11,297 bases of DNA from an uncultured Clostridia bacterium (GTDB lineage Bacteria; Bacillota; Clostridia; Christensenellales; UBA1242). Both the position numbers and the translations under genes were made by a program. The notes under the pieces are model-generated. The model was not told the origin of the DNA. It saw only the letters and a program-made list of their open reading frames with translations, and did not search any database. Shown in pieces: positions 1 to 6,749 of this stretch. Position 1 is the stretch's first letter. The number at the start of each line of letters is the position of its first letter. The DNA lies in contig CANDFN010000030.1 in NCBI GenBank assembly GCA_947384015.1, positions 1-11,297 on the forward strand, read 5' to 3'.

Positions 1-1006
<1,006 letters not shown>

Positions 1007-1070
1007 ACCTTCCTTTTGAGAAATGATTCTAGTGCAAAGTTACTAAAATTTGTATTAAAAATATGCAGTT

Positions 1071-1101
1071 GTCATTGTTCTTGTTGGGGTAACCCAATGA
1101 C
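1071..1101 (+). other. 23S-5S spacer hairpin (probable processing stem)
   Basis: A 7-bp perfect stem, GTCATTG (1071-1077) with CAATGAC (1095-1101), closes a 17-nt loop. An alternative inner hairpin, TTGGG-GTAA-CCCAA (1084-1097), has a GNRA tetraloop. It lies in the roughly 100-nt spacer just before 5S rRNA, where maturation nucleases cut, so a role in pre-rRNA processing is inferred. No tRNA gene is present in the spacer. Confidence 0.4.
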
Positions 1102-1109
1102 GATGAGCC

Positions 1110-1229
1110 ATGATGGTGATTATAGCTGAAAGGTTCCACTTGTTCCCATTCCGAACACAAAAGTTAAGCTTTCATACGCCGACAATATTTGGCGGGAGAC
1201 TGCCCGAGAAGATAGGTCGTTGCCATCAA
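1110..1229 (+). rRNA. rrf: 5S ribosomal RNA
   Basis: The conserved 5S core with CCCATTCCGAACAC is at 1145-1158 and is followed by AAGTTAAGC. Terminal helix I is formed by TGATGG (1111-1116) and CCATCA (1223-1228), which gives a mature length of about 118-120 nt, normal for bacterial 5S. It lies about 100 nt downstream of 23S in the same orientation and is followed within 10 nt by an intrinsic terminator. This is the usual end of a bacterial rRNA operon. Confidence 0.95.
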
Positions 1230-1289
1230 CCTGTTAAACCACACTTTGGTGTGGTTTTTTTGTAAAAATTTTGCAGTCTCCCGCCAAAT
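1187..1289. repeat. 17-bp perfect inverted repeat: 5S helix region versus post-terminator DNA
   Basis: Bases 1273-1289 are the exact reverse complement of 1187-1203, which lie inside the 5S gene (the ATTTGGCGGGAGACTGC stretch). The two arms flank the 5S intrinsic terminator. If transcription reads past the terminator, the second arm could pair with the 3' domain of 5S. It may equally be a scar of recombination. The match is seen directly; the role is unknown. Confidence 0.85.
1236..1261 (+). terminator. Intrinsic terminator of the rRNA operon
   Basis: A 9-bp perfect stem, AAACCACAC (1236-1244) with GTGTGGTTT (1249-1257), has a TTTG loop and runs into a T tract. It starts 7 nt after the 5S 3' end. 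Confidence 0.95.
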
Positions 1290-1399
1290 GTATAGGGGTC
1301 CCCGCACAAATCGTGTTGTGTGGGGAAAAGGAATAATTGAGCCTAAGATGCAGACCGTGTAATATTTGCACGGGCAAATAAAAGCGAAAATTATGACGC
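1290..1399 (+). other. Unexplained structured segment between the two 5S tails
   Basis: No credible reading frame is present. There are two hairpins. CCCCGCACAA (1300-1309) pairs with TTGTGTGGGG (1316-1325) as a 10-bp stem with one G-U pair and a 6-nt loop. CCGTGTAA (1355-1362) pairs with TTGCACGG (1366-1373) around a 3-nt loop. Just before the second 5S tail, GCG (1384-1386) and CGC (1397-1399) could form a stem in the place where helix IV closes in real 5S, although the sequence there has diverged. It could be decayed 5S or rRNA-spacer DNA, or an RNA of its own; I cannot decide. Confidence 0.35.
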
Positions 1400-1436
1400 G
1401 AGACTGCCCGAGAAGATAGGTCGTTGCCATCAACCT
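1400..1436 (+). repeat. Exact 37-bp second copy of the 5S 3' end (partial 5S duplication)
   Basis: Bases 1400-1436 are identical to 1196-1232, which cover the last ~34 nt of 5S rRNA plus 3 nt of flank; the offset is 204 bp. The copy has no 5' half of 5S in front of it, so it cannot form a functional 5S molecule. Like the real gene, it is followed immediately by an intrinsic terminator, but one of unrelated sequence. This suggests the joining of two rRNA operon ends, in the genome or during assembly. Confidence 0.9.
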
Positions 1437-1439
1437 ACT

Positions 1440-1474
1440 ATCGCAAATAGCCTTTGCTGTTTGCGATTTTTTTT
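1440..1474 (+). terminator. Second intrinsic terminator after the duplicated 5S tail
   Basis: The stem ATCGCAAATAGC (1440-1451) pairs with GCTGTTTGCGAT (1456-1467): 12 bp with one G-U wobble and a CTTT loop, followed by a run of eight T. Its sequence is unrelated to the terminator at 1236-1261. It would catch read-through from the rRNA operon and shield the small genes downstream. Confidence 0.93.
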
Positions 1475-1664
1475 ATTAAAAGTGCAAATTATCGCTTTTA
1501 AGCTTTTGCAATCCATAAAATTGGAAGCACTGGTTTTTTACATTAGGACATTTCTTCTCGCAATCTAAAGATATTGTAAATAAATTTAAAGGTTGAGATT
1601 ATAATTTATATAGACTTGCCTTTAAGGTAGAGCATTTTATGTATTTGTCAAATAATTGCAGATA
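1475..1664. other. AT-rich intergenic gap with no gene seen
   Basis: No reading frame with a ribosome binding site, no tRNA and no clear hairpin RNA was found. A TATAAT string lies at 1600-1605, but its only upstream -35-like box, TTGTAA, is 20 bp away, so it is not called as a promoter. Confidence 0.6.
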
Positions 1665-1693
1665 TTGACAAAATACTAGTTTTATGTTAAGAT
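1665..1693 (+). promoter_or_regulatory. Sigma-A-type promoter of the first small gene
   Basis: A perfect -35 box TTGACA (1665-1670), a 17-bp spacer and the -10 box TAAGAT (1688-1693) precede the start codon by about 20 nt. The segment TATTGACAAAAT recurs at the promoter of the third small gene. Confidence 0.8.
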
Positions 1694-1712
1694 AATATTA
1701 AGAGGTAAGGTT

Positions 1713-2030
1713 ATGGCAAAAATTATTATAAATTATAATGAAGATGAGTATGTAATAGAAAAGAATTTAAAAAAACAATTGAAAAAGAATAGCACAACTT
1801 GGCAAGATATTAAGGATTGTATTGATGAAATTAACGGCAATATAGAAGAGAACAGAAAAACTTTACAAGAATTACAACAAAGTGATGATAGTGCATTGGA
1901 AGATTTAACTTTGCCAATGAAAATTAAAAGAGAAACAAATAAACTTGGTTTAAATGCTAAATTAATGGCAATTTTGGTTAAATATATGTCAAATTTAGCA
2001 TTAGAAAACGCAAATAAACGCGATGTTTAA
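1713..2030 (+). CDS. Small protein of unknown function, paralog 1 of 3 (105 aa)
   Basis: I do not recognise a named family. The product is a charged, Lys/Glu/Asn-rich, mainly helical protein with no signal peptide or membrane segment, so it is probably cytoplasmic. It opens with a short beta-like stretch, MAKIIINY. It aligns without gaps to the next gene over the first ~50 residues; shared positions include NY, a later Lys, and an I-E-x-N run near residues 44-47. Near the C-terminus it carries L84-x-x-I87-L88-x-x-Y91-M92-x-x-L95, a pattern shared by all three neighbours. The start is supported by AGAGG at 1701-1705, 7 nt upstream, and by a consensus promoter. No terminator separates it from the next gene, so the two may be co-transcribed. 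Confidence 0.8.
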   Translation: MAKIIINYNEDEYVIEKNLKKQLKKNSTTWQDIKDCIDEINGNIEENRKTLQELQQSDDSALEDLTLPMKIKRETNKLGLNAKLMAILVKYMSNLALENANKRDV

Positions 2031-2110
2031 ATTAACAAAGAAAAAATCAATATTAATAATATTTTAATAAAAAAGTATTATAACTTTTATATATACTCAA
2101 AAGGGAAAAT

Positions 2111-2431
2111 ATGAAAATAACAATAAATTATATGATGAGTGATTACGAGTTTGATAAATTGCTAAAACATCTGCGTAAAGAAAAATTAATATCAGAGGAA
2201 GATGTCTCTGTTGCGATAACAGAGGTTGAAACAAAAATTGAAAATAATGAAAACCTAGGTAAATTATATACTGAGAAATTTAAAAAGGGCGATTATACAG
2301 CTTTGTATTGTATATATTTACTTAATAATATTTCGTATCAAAATTATAGATATGAAAAATTATTAAAAGTGTTAAAACATTATTTAAATAAATTGCCTAA
2401 AATAAAAAAAGATATAGGTGTTGGTGCTTAA
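2111..2431 (+). CDS. Small protein of unknown function, paralog 2 of 3 (106 aa)
   Basis: This is an unrecognised soluble, Lys-rich, mostly helical protein. It begins MKITINY, and at residues 84-95 it has L-x-x-V-L-x-x-Y-L-x-x-L, at exactly the same residue numbers as the first small protein. Its C-terminus (IGVGA) resembles the end of the third (PVGV). The ribosome binding site AAGGGA (2101-2106) is 4 nt before the ATG. The 80-nt gap after the first gene contains only a weak promoter-like pair (TTAATA at 2053, TATTAT at 2076), so transcription may come from upstream. A strong intrinsic terminator starts 2 nt after the stop codon. Confidence 0.8.
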   Translation: MKITINYMMSDYEFDKLLKHLRKEKLISEEDVSVAITEVETKIENNENLGKLYTEKFKKGDYTALYCIYLLNNISYQNYRYEKLLKVLKHYLNKLPKIKKDIGVGA

Positions 2432-2432
2432 T

Positions 2433-2464
2433 AAAAACGCATTTAATAATGCGTTTTTTGTTTT
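2433..2464 (+). terminator. Intrinsic terminator after the second small gene
   Basis: AAAAACGCATT (2433-2443) pairs perfectly with AATGCGTTTTT (2448-2458) around a TAAT loop, followed by a T-rich tail. The 5' A run means it could also act on the opposite strand. Confidence 0.93.
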
Positions 2465-2475
2465 AATGTTGGGTA

Positions 2476-2504
2476 TTGACAAAATGCTTTTAGCATGATA
2501 AAAT
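2476..2504 (+). promoter_or_regulatory. Sigma-A-type promoter of the third small gene, extended -10
   Basis: TTGACA (2476-2481), a 17-bp spacer and TAAAAT (2499-2504) are preceded by TG (2496-2497), which makes an extended -10 element. It lies 12 bp after the preceding terminator, so the third gene is an independent transcription unit. Confidence 0.85.
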
Positions 2505-2529
2505 AAAAACATATAAGAGGAATGGTTTT

Positions 2530-2844
2530 ATGAAGATAATTATTGATAAACGTATAACACAAAAAAGACTGGTTGCGCAATTAGAAAATAATATAGATTT
2601 AACAGTTGTAGATTTGCAGAATGCCATAAATAAAATAATATCCTTAATTAATAGAAATATGGCGGGTATGGAAGCATGCCATAAAAAAGCCATGCGTGAA
2701 GTTTGCATGGATGAAGTGCCTGATAAGCTTTTTACTTTTTCTGGCAAAGTTAATCAAGATTTAGTTTATAAAGATTGCTTAAAAATACTAAATGCATATT
2801 TAGCAAATTTAACAACACTAAATGTAGATCCAGTTGGCGTTTAA
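2530..2844 (+). CDS. Small protein of unknown function, paralog 3 of 3 (104 aa)
   Basis: This is the most divergent of the three tandem paralogs, an unrecognised soluble helical protein beginning MKIIID. It keeps the C-terminal signature C83-L-K-I86-L87-x-x-Y90-L91-x-x-L94, one residue earlier than in the other two, matching the lack of one residue overall. It is richer in Cys (residues 50, 59 and 83) and Met than its neighbours. The ribosome binding site AAGAGG (2515-2520) lies 9 nt before the ATG, and an earlier ATG at 2522 is closed by an immediate TGA. It has its own promoter and terminator, and so forms a monocistronic unit converging on the rsmI operon. Confidence 0.8.
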   Translation: MKIIIDKRITQKRLVAQLENNIDLTVVDLQNAINKIISLINRNMAGMEACHKKAMREVCMDEVPDKLFTFSGKVNQDLVYKDCLKILNAYLANLTTLNVDPVGV

Positions 2845-2853
2845 ACAAATTAT

Positions 2854-2879
2854 AAAAACAAGGCTTTTGCCTTGTTTTT
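2854..2879. terminator. Bidirectional intrinsic terminator between convergent units
   Basis: AAAAACAAGGC (2854-2864) pairs perfectly with GCCTTGTTTTT (2869-2879) around a TTTT loop. The T run on the right ends the third small gene. The A run on the left reads as T on the minus strand, so the same stem ends the rsmI operon, whose last stop codon is at 2886-2888. Confidence 0.93.
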
Positions 2880-2885
2880 TGATTT

Positions 2886-3695
2886 CTATTTGGTTTTGTT
2901 TTTTTCGTATAAATTATAGATATAAGACTTTGTTAAACTGTATTTTTCTTTTAAATATCTTATTGCAGTATTTTTTTCTTCGGTTTTTAAAAGATTGTTA
3001 AGTTCTTTTAAAAGGTCATAATCTGTTGGCTTTTCAATAGACTCTTTTTTTGGTTGTTCTATAACTAATACAAATTCTCCTTTAACATTTTCTAGTTGGT
3101 AAGGTAGAGTTGCAATATTAGTGTTTTCGTGCATCTTAGTTATTTCACTTACAATAGCAACACGCACTTCTCCTAAAGCAGAATGTAGAGATGTTAAATC
3201 TTTATTAACATTATGTTTAGAAGAGTATAAAATTTTTGTTCCATTAAAATTTTTAATTTCGGTTAGCTGTTGTTTTAATTCTTTATTTTTTTCACTTAAA
3301 AAGCCAAAGAATGCAAATTTCGTTGCATCAAATCCAGATAAAATTAATGCACTTAAACCAGCATTTGCGCCTGGGATTATTGTATAGTTAATGTTCTCTT
3401 CATGAAGTTTACCTGCCAGCACATTGCCGGGGTCGTTAATAATTGGCATGCCAGCGTCACTAATTACTGCTACATTTTTACCATCTTTTAGTAGCGAAAT
3501 AATACCATCCGCGCTTACATTCTCGTTAAACTTATGGTAAGCTATTGTTTTAGCTAAAATGCCATAATTATCTAGCAATATTTTACTATGTCTAGTATCT
3601 TCGCAAGCTATTACGTCAACTGATTTTAGTGTGTTTATGGCTCTGATACTGATATCTTCTAAATTGCCAATAGGGGTAGAAACAAAGTATAACAT
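2886..3695 (-). CDS. rsmI: 16S rRNA (cytidine(1402)-2'-O)-methyltransferase RsmI
   Basis: RsmI uses S-adenosylmethionine to 2'-O-methylate C1402 of 16S rRNA in the ribosomal P site, which tunes start-codon selection and decoding fidelity. The 269-residue length and the tetrapyrrole-methylase fold match the family. Visible motifs are TPIGNLEDIS (7-16), EDTRHS (32-37), SDAGMP with DPG (79-90), IPGANAG (107-113) and FFGFLS (129-134). A basic C-terminal helical domain follows from about residue 225. The ribosome binding site AAGGAG (3700-3705) sits 4 nt before the ATG and overlaps the stop codon of the upstream phosphatase gene, 8 nt away. It is the last gene of the minus-strand operon. In Bacillus the orthologue YabC also lies downstream of holB, yaaT and yabB. 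Confidence 0.96.
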   Translation of the reverse strand: MLYFVSTPIGNLEDISIRAINTLKSVDVIACEDTRHSKILLDNYGILAKTIAYHKFNENVSADGIISLLKDGKNVAVISDAGMPIINDPGNVLAGKLHEENINYTIIPGANAGLSALILSGFDATKFAFFGFLSEKNKELKQQLTEIKNFNGTKILYSSKHNVNKDLTSLHSALGEVRVAIVSEITKMHENTNIATLPYQLENVKGEFVLVIEQPKKESIEKPTDYDLLKELNNLLKTEEKNTAIRYLKEKYSLTKSYIYNLYEKNKTK

Positions 3696-3703
3696 ATAGC
3701 TCC

Positions 3704-4252
3704 TTAATCATTATCTAATTGCATGATTTCTGCATTTTTTAGGTAAAAGTTTGTCCAATCTCCATCTTCAGGTTTGCCATTAAAGAAGAAGTAAGACATC
3801 CTTGCAACGCCACTATGAGAGATGACTAAAACATTTTTGCCTTTATAAGTTTGATTAATTTCATTATAAAAACAACCAACTCTGTTAAATAGTTCTGGTA
3901 TGGTTTCCATGTCAAACGGAATTGGGTCGTTACTATTCCAACGTCTAAATTCACATACAGTGGTTGGCATGTTTGTAATTTCACCATAGTCGCGTTCTTT
4001 AATACGCACATCGTAAACGACTTTTAGTTTTTTATGATATTTTTTTATTTGTTTAAGTGTTTGCTTTGCACGCTTAAGTGGGGAACAAAAACATATGTCA
4101 AACTTAACATCTTTTAATTCTTGTGCGGTTTGCTTGGCTTGCTCTATGCCGGCTTTTGTTAATTTAACTTTGTTGTGTCCAGATAAAATTTCTGGTTTAA
4201 CAGCATTGTCATAAGTTTGTCCATGACGAACAAAATAAATCATATTAAACAT
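3704..4252 (-). CDS. Histidine phosphatase family protein (phosphoglycerate mutase-like)
   Basis: This is a branch-1 histidine phosphatase: a cytoplasmic enzyme that transfers phosphate through a phosphohistidine. The expected residues are present: R9-H10-G11 (nucleophile His10), Arg61 in SPLKRAKQT, acid E86 in KERDYGE, and H146 in VISHSG. The length (182 aa) fits small family members. The substrate cannot be told from sequence; phosphoglycerate mutase, alpha-ribazole phosphatase and broad phosphatases all look like this. The first ATG (4252) overlaps the end of the upstream methyltransferase gene and is only 2 nt from AAAGGAGG (4255-4262). The second ATG at 4243 (MIYFVRHG) has 11-nt spacing and follows the upstream stop as TAA-T-ATG, so it may be the true, translationally coupled start. 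Bacillus has no such gene at this point of the cluster. Confidence 0.9.
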   Translation of the reverse strand: MFNMIYFVRHGQTYDNAVKPEILSGHNKVKLTKAGIEQAKQTAQELKDVKFDICFCSPLKRAKQTLKQIKKYHKKLKVVYDVRIKERDYGEITNMPTTVCEFRRWNSNDPIPFDMETIPELFNRVGCFYNEINQTYKGKNVLVISHSGVARMSYFFFNGKPEDGDWTNFYLKNAEIMQLDND

Positions 4253-4922
4253 CGCCTCCTTTCATGACGCGAACACCGGGTTGTGCATTTTTTACAGCTT
4301 CACAAAGCACAAGATATGCGTCTTTATTGCCATGGAAAATATATTTTAATTGTTTAACTTCCATATGGTATTTTGAACATAAACCAATAATTTCGGTAGA
4401 GCGAGAGGCTAGATGCACCATATATAATCGCCCTTTATCTTTTAATAGTTCGCTTGTTTTTGCAATAATATCTTCTAAGGTTGCTTCAATCTCGTGTCGG
4501 GCAAGTGCAATTTCTTTTCGCTCGTTTATTAAACTGTTTCCGTTAACCTTTTGATAGGGAGGGTTGCAAATAACAACATCTAAAGGTTTTTTAAAATCTG
4601 TTAATTTTAATTCTTTTAAGTTGCATTTAAAAATTTTGCTTTTTCGCTTAAAATTATTAAAAGTAATATTTTCTTCAATAATTTCGCACATTTCTGGCTG
4701 AATTTCGTTAAAATAAAGTTTATTAAATGGGCAAAGAGAGTAGGCGTAAAAACTTATTACTCCGCTACCTGCGCATAGTTCTAGCACATTGTCGCTATGT
4801 TTAATGTTGCAAAATTTAGCAAGCAATATTGCATCTTGTGTAAATTTATATAAACTTTCACTTTGATAAATTGAAATTCCGTTATCAAAATGCTCTAATC
4901 TAAAATTATCTATTTTTGGCAT
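4245..4922 (-). CDS. trmN6: TrmN6/YabB-like tRNA (adenine-N6)-methyltransferase
   Basis: This is a class I Rossmann-fold SAM-dependent methyltransferase, related to E. coli YfiC (TrmN6, N6-methylation of A37 in tRNA-Val) and B. subtilis YabB. SAM motif I is VLELCAGSG (46-54). The catalytic N6-adenine motif NPPY is at 120-123 in VVICNPPYQK, and ARHE (141-144) follows. The N-terminal F-T-Q-D-A-I-L-L-A segment (27-35) is typical of the family. The length of 225 aa is slightly short of E. coli YfiC. The start overlaps the 3' end of ricT by 17 nt, with a modest AAAG-GAG-like site inside ricT. The exact substrate is inferred from family membership; the methyltransferase class is certain, the tRNA target less so. 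Confidence 0.88.
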   Translation of the reverse strand: MPKIDNFRLEHFDNGISIYQSESLYKFTQDAILLAKFCNIKHSDNVLELCAGSGVISFYAYSLCPFNKLYFNEIQPEMCEIIEENITFNNFKRKSKIFKCNLKELKLTDFKKPLDVVICNPPYQKVNGNSLINERKEIALARHEIEATLEDIIAKTSELLKDKGRLYMVHLASRSTEIIGLCSKYHMEVKQLKYIFHGNKDAYLVLCEAVKNAQPGVRVMKGGDV

Positions 4923-5706
4923 CTTTACTCACTTTAATATCATCAAGATTGTAAGTTTTAACTTCAGTGCTATCTCCGTTAGTAAATTTAACAGACACAG
5001 TTTCTTTTAATAGGTTAGTTGCGGTAACCTCGCCTTTGCCATCTGGGGTGGTAATTTTAAAACCTACTTTTGGCATGCGTTTTTGCAGTTCTTCATAATA
5101 TTCGTCTTCATATTTCAAACAACAAAGCAGTCTGCCACACATCCCATTAATGCGAGTTGGGTTAAGTGATATGTTTTGATTTTTTGCCATTTTTATTGTA
5201 ACTTTATCAAAGTCTTTTAAAAAGCGTTTACAACAACAAACTTGACCGCATATCCCTATAGCTCCTAAGCTTTTAGCTTCATCACGATTGCCAATTTGGC
5301 GCATCTCAATTCTTGTTTTATAAGTGCTACCTAGATTTTTTATTAGTTCTCTAAAATCCACACGGTCATCAGCAGTATAGTTAACTATAATTTTACTTCT
5401 GTCTAAATTTGTTGCAATAATGCCAATTTTCATATCTAAATTTAAACGCTCGGCCTCAGCTTTTATTTCAGGCAAAATAGAACGTGTGTATTTACAATTT
5501 TCACATCTTTTTTTATTATCTTCTTCTGTGGCAATACGAACAAAATCTGCAAGCTCAGGCTCAGCTTTTTCTTGTATTGATTTAATTATACCTAATTCTA
5601 AACCAGTAGAGGTGGAAACAACAACACGATCGCCACGTTTACAAGCGTTGGGTTTAATATATACGCTATTTGGTGAATCTAGTAAAACTACTTCAGTTAC
5701 TTGCAT
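4906..5706 (-). CDS. ricT: RicT (YaaT), PSP1-family regulator of RNase Y activity
   Basis: In B. subtilis, YaaT/RicT forms a complex with YlbF and YmcA that carries iron-sulfur clusters, directs RNase Y mRNA cleavage, and affects sporulation, competence and biofilm formation. This 266-aa protein has the PSP1 fold and the family cysteine set: CENC (C68, C71), GICGQVCCC (C153, C157, C158, C159) and MCGRLLCC (C190, C195, C196). The NPTRINGMCG signature (182-191) is intact. The ribosome binding site AAGGAG (5715-5720) is 8 nt before the ATG. The gene overlaps the end of holB by 10 nt and the start of trmN6 by 17 nt, which implies translational coupling. The adjacency to holB is the conserved Firmicute arrangement; yabA, which follows yaaT in Bacillus, is missing here. 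Partner genes are not in the window. Confidence 0.95.
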   Translation of the reverse strand: MQVTEVVLLDSPNSVYIKPNACKRGDRVVVSTSTGLELGIIKSIQEKAEPELADFVRIATEEDNKKRCENCKYTRSILPEIKAEAERLNLDMKIGIIATNLDRSKIIVNYTADDRVDFRELIKNLGSTYKTRIEMRQIGNRDEAKSLGAIGICGQVCCCKRFLKDFDKVTIKMAKNQNISLNPTRINGMCGRLLCCLKYEDEYYEELQKRMPKVGFKITTPDGKGEVTATNLLKETVSVKFTNGDSTEVKTYNLDDIKVSKDAKNR

Positions 5707-6608
5707 AAAAATCTCTCCTTTAGAATATTAAATAGCAAATTGTCTAATATGAAATAAAAGTTTACATTGGCAATTTGTTTTTTATAGGCCTCATCAATAA
5801 GTGGAACAATGTGAGATACCGCTTTGTTGGTATACATCATTTTAAGTTGGTTAAGCCTGTCGCCATACTTATTGTTGTTATTAAGTATGCTTAGAAAAAT
5901 ATCTTGCAAACAGGTTAGGAATATGTTTTTATCAAACTCTTCCATACCGTCTACAGCTCTTGGGATATCTGCAGTTGTGGACAGGGCAAATAATAAATTG
6001 AAAATTGTGTCTATGGTTGTAGAGTAGGCACTGTTGGTAGACATATTTATAGCTTCGGTAAGTAAACAATCAGTATCTGGGTAAAAATTTATGTCCACGC
6101 CAGTTTTAGCATACTCGTTTGCAATATGTAATTTATCTTGTTTGTTTGGCTGACCAACAAAGACTTTATTTAATCTGCTTAAAATTGTTGGCAATAATTT
6201 ATCTGTTTTTGTTGTGGTTAAAATAAATATAGAACTATTGTTAGGTTCTTCTATTGATTTTAATAGTTTGTTTTGAGCGGTTTCGTTAATAGTGTCTGCA
6301 TCTAATATAACAAAAACCTGAATTTCGCCAGCAATAGGTTTTGTGTTAAGTTTGTTTATAATTTTACTAACATCATCAACTTTAATGCTATTTTGTTTTA
6401 AGATGTTAACATCTGGGTGAGTGCTACTTTCAAATTGTTTGCACATAGGGCAGTTGTTGCAAGCTGTGCCGTTTGCACAAACAAGAGATTTAACAAAGTT
6501 TAGTGCAACAGCCTCGTTTAAAAATTTGTCGGAAGAAAAAAACAAATAAGCATGATGTTTATTCAATTTTAATTGTTTGTATAAGCTTGTGCTGGTTATT
6601 GCAATCAT
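5697..6608 (-). CDS. holB: DNA polymerase III delta' subunit (clamp loader)
   Basis: Delta' is the stator of the clamp loader that places the beta sliding clamp on DNA. The 303-aa protein shows HHAYLF (18-23) followed by a degraded P-loop, as expected for this non-hydrolysing subunit. A four-Cys zinc site follows (C44, C50, C53, C56), then VFVILDADTINETAQNKLLK and SIEEPN around 98-123, and LPTILSR with the arginine-finger region near residues 139-145. The classical SRC motif reads SRL here. The C-terminal ~130 residues are poorly conserved, as is usual. It is the first gene of the operon. Unlike its neighbours it has no Shine-Dalgarno sequence: only six bases separate its ATG from a perfect extended -10 box, so the message is predicted to be leaderless. 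No other plausible start lies nearby. Confidence 0.93.
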   Translation of the reverse strand: MIAITSTSLYKQLKLNKHHAYLFFSSDKFLNEAVALNFVKSLVCANGTACNNCPMCKQFESSTHPDVNILKQNSIKVDDVSKIINKLNTKPIAGEIQVFVILDADTINETAQNKLLKSIEEPNNSSIFILTTTKTDKLLPTILSRLNKVFVGQPNKQDKLHIANEYAKTGVDINFYPDTDCLLTEAINMSTNSAYSTTIDTIFNLLFALSTTADIPRAVDGMEEFDKNIFLTCLQDIFLSILNNNNKYGDRLNQLKMMYTNKAVSHIVPLIDEAYKKQIANVNFYFILDNLLFNILKERFLCK

Positions 6609-6614
6609 AATAAG

Positions 6615-6643
6615 ATTATATCATAAATTTACCATAATTACAA
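6615..6643 (-). promoter_or_regulatory. Promoter of the holB operon, predicted leaderless transcript
   Basis: Read on the minus strand, TTGTAA (6643-6638), a 17-bp spacer and an extended -10 TGaTATAAT (hexamer 6620-6615) are followed by CTTATT and the holB ATG at 6608. Transcription normally starts about 7 nt after the hexamer, here on the A of the ATG. No ribosome binding site exists in the interval. Confidence 0.75.
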
Positions 6644-6699
6644 ATATTTTTATTAATCTTTGCTGGTTAGTGATTGTAAAAATATAAATAAAAAAATAT

Positions 6700-6728
6700 T
6701 TGACAAATAAAATTTTAAGTGTTAACAT
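6700..6728 (+). promoter_or_regulatory. Promoter of the small membrane protein gene
   Basis: TTGACA (6700-6705), a 17-bp spacer and TAACAT (6723-6728) lie about 21 nt before the ATG at 6750. The element is divergent from the holB promoter, about 60 bp away. Confidence 0.75.
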
Positions 6729-6749
6729 AATATTAATAGGGAGGGTTTA

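Noticed and set aside
1007..1109. Possible tRNA gene between 23S and 5S
   Set aside because: No TTCRA-type T-loop or acceptor stem pairing is present; only a simple hairpin is found.
1164..1433. Minus-strand frame of 89 codons with the peptide MATTYLLGQS at both ends
   Set aside because: The repeated peptide is just the translation of the duplicated 5S tail; the frame runs through 5S and its terminator antisense.
1574..1605. TATAAT at 1600-1605 with TTGTAA at 1574-1579 as a possible extra promoter
   Set aside because: The 20-bp spacing is too long, and no gene or RNA starts just downstream; the 1665-1693 promoter is far better.
2490..2747. Minus-strand frame opposite the third small gene
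   Set aside because: It is antisense to a gene with a promoter, ribosome binding site and terminator, and it runs into that gene's promoter region; no ribosome binding site of its own was seen.
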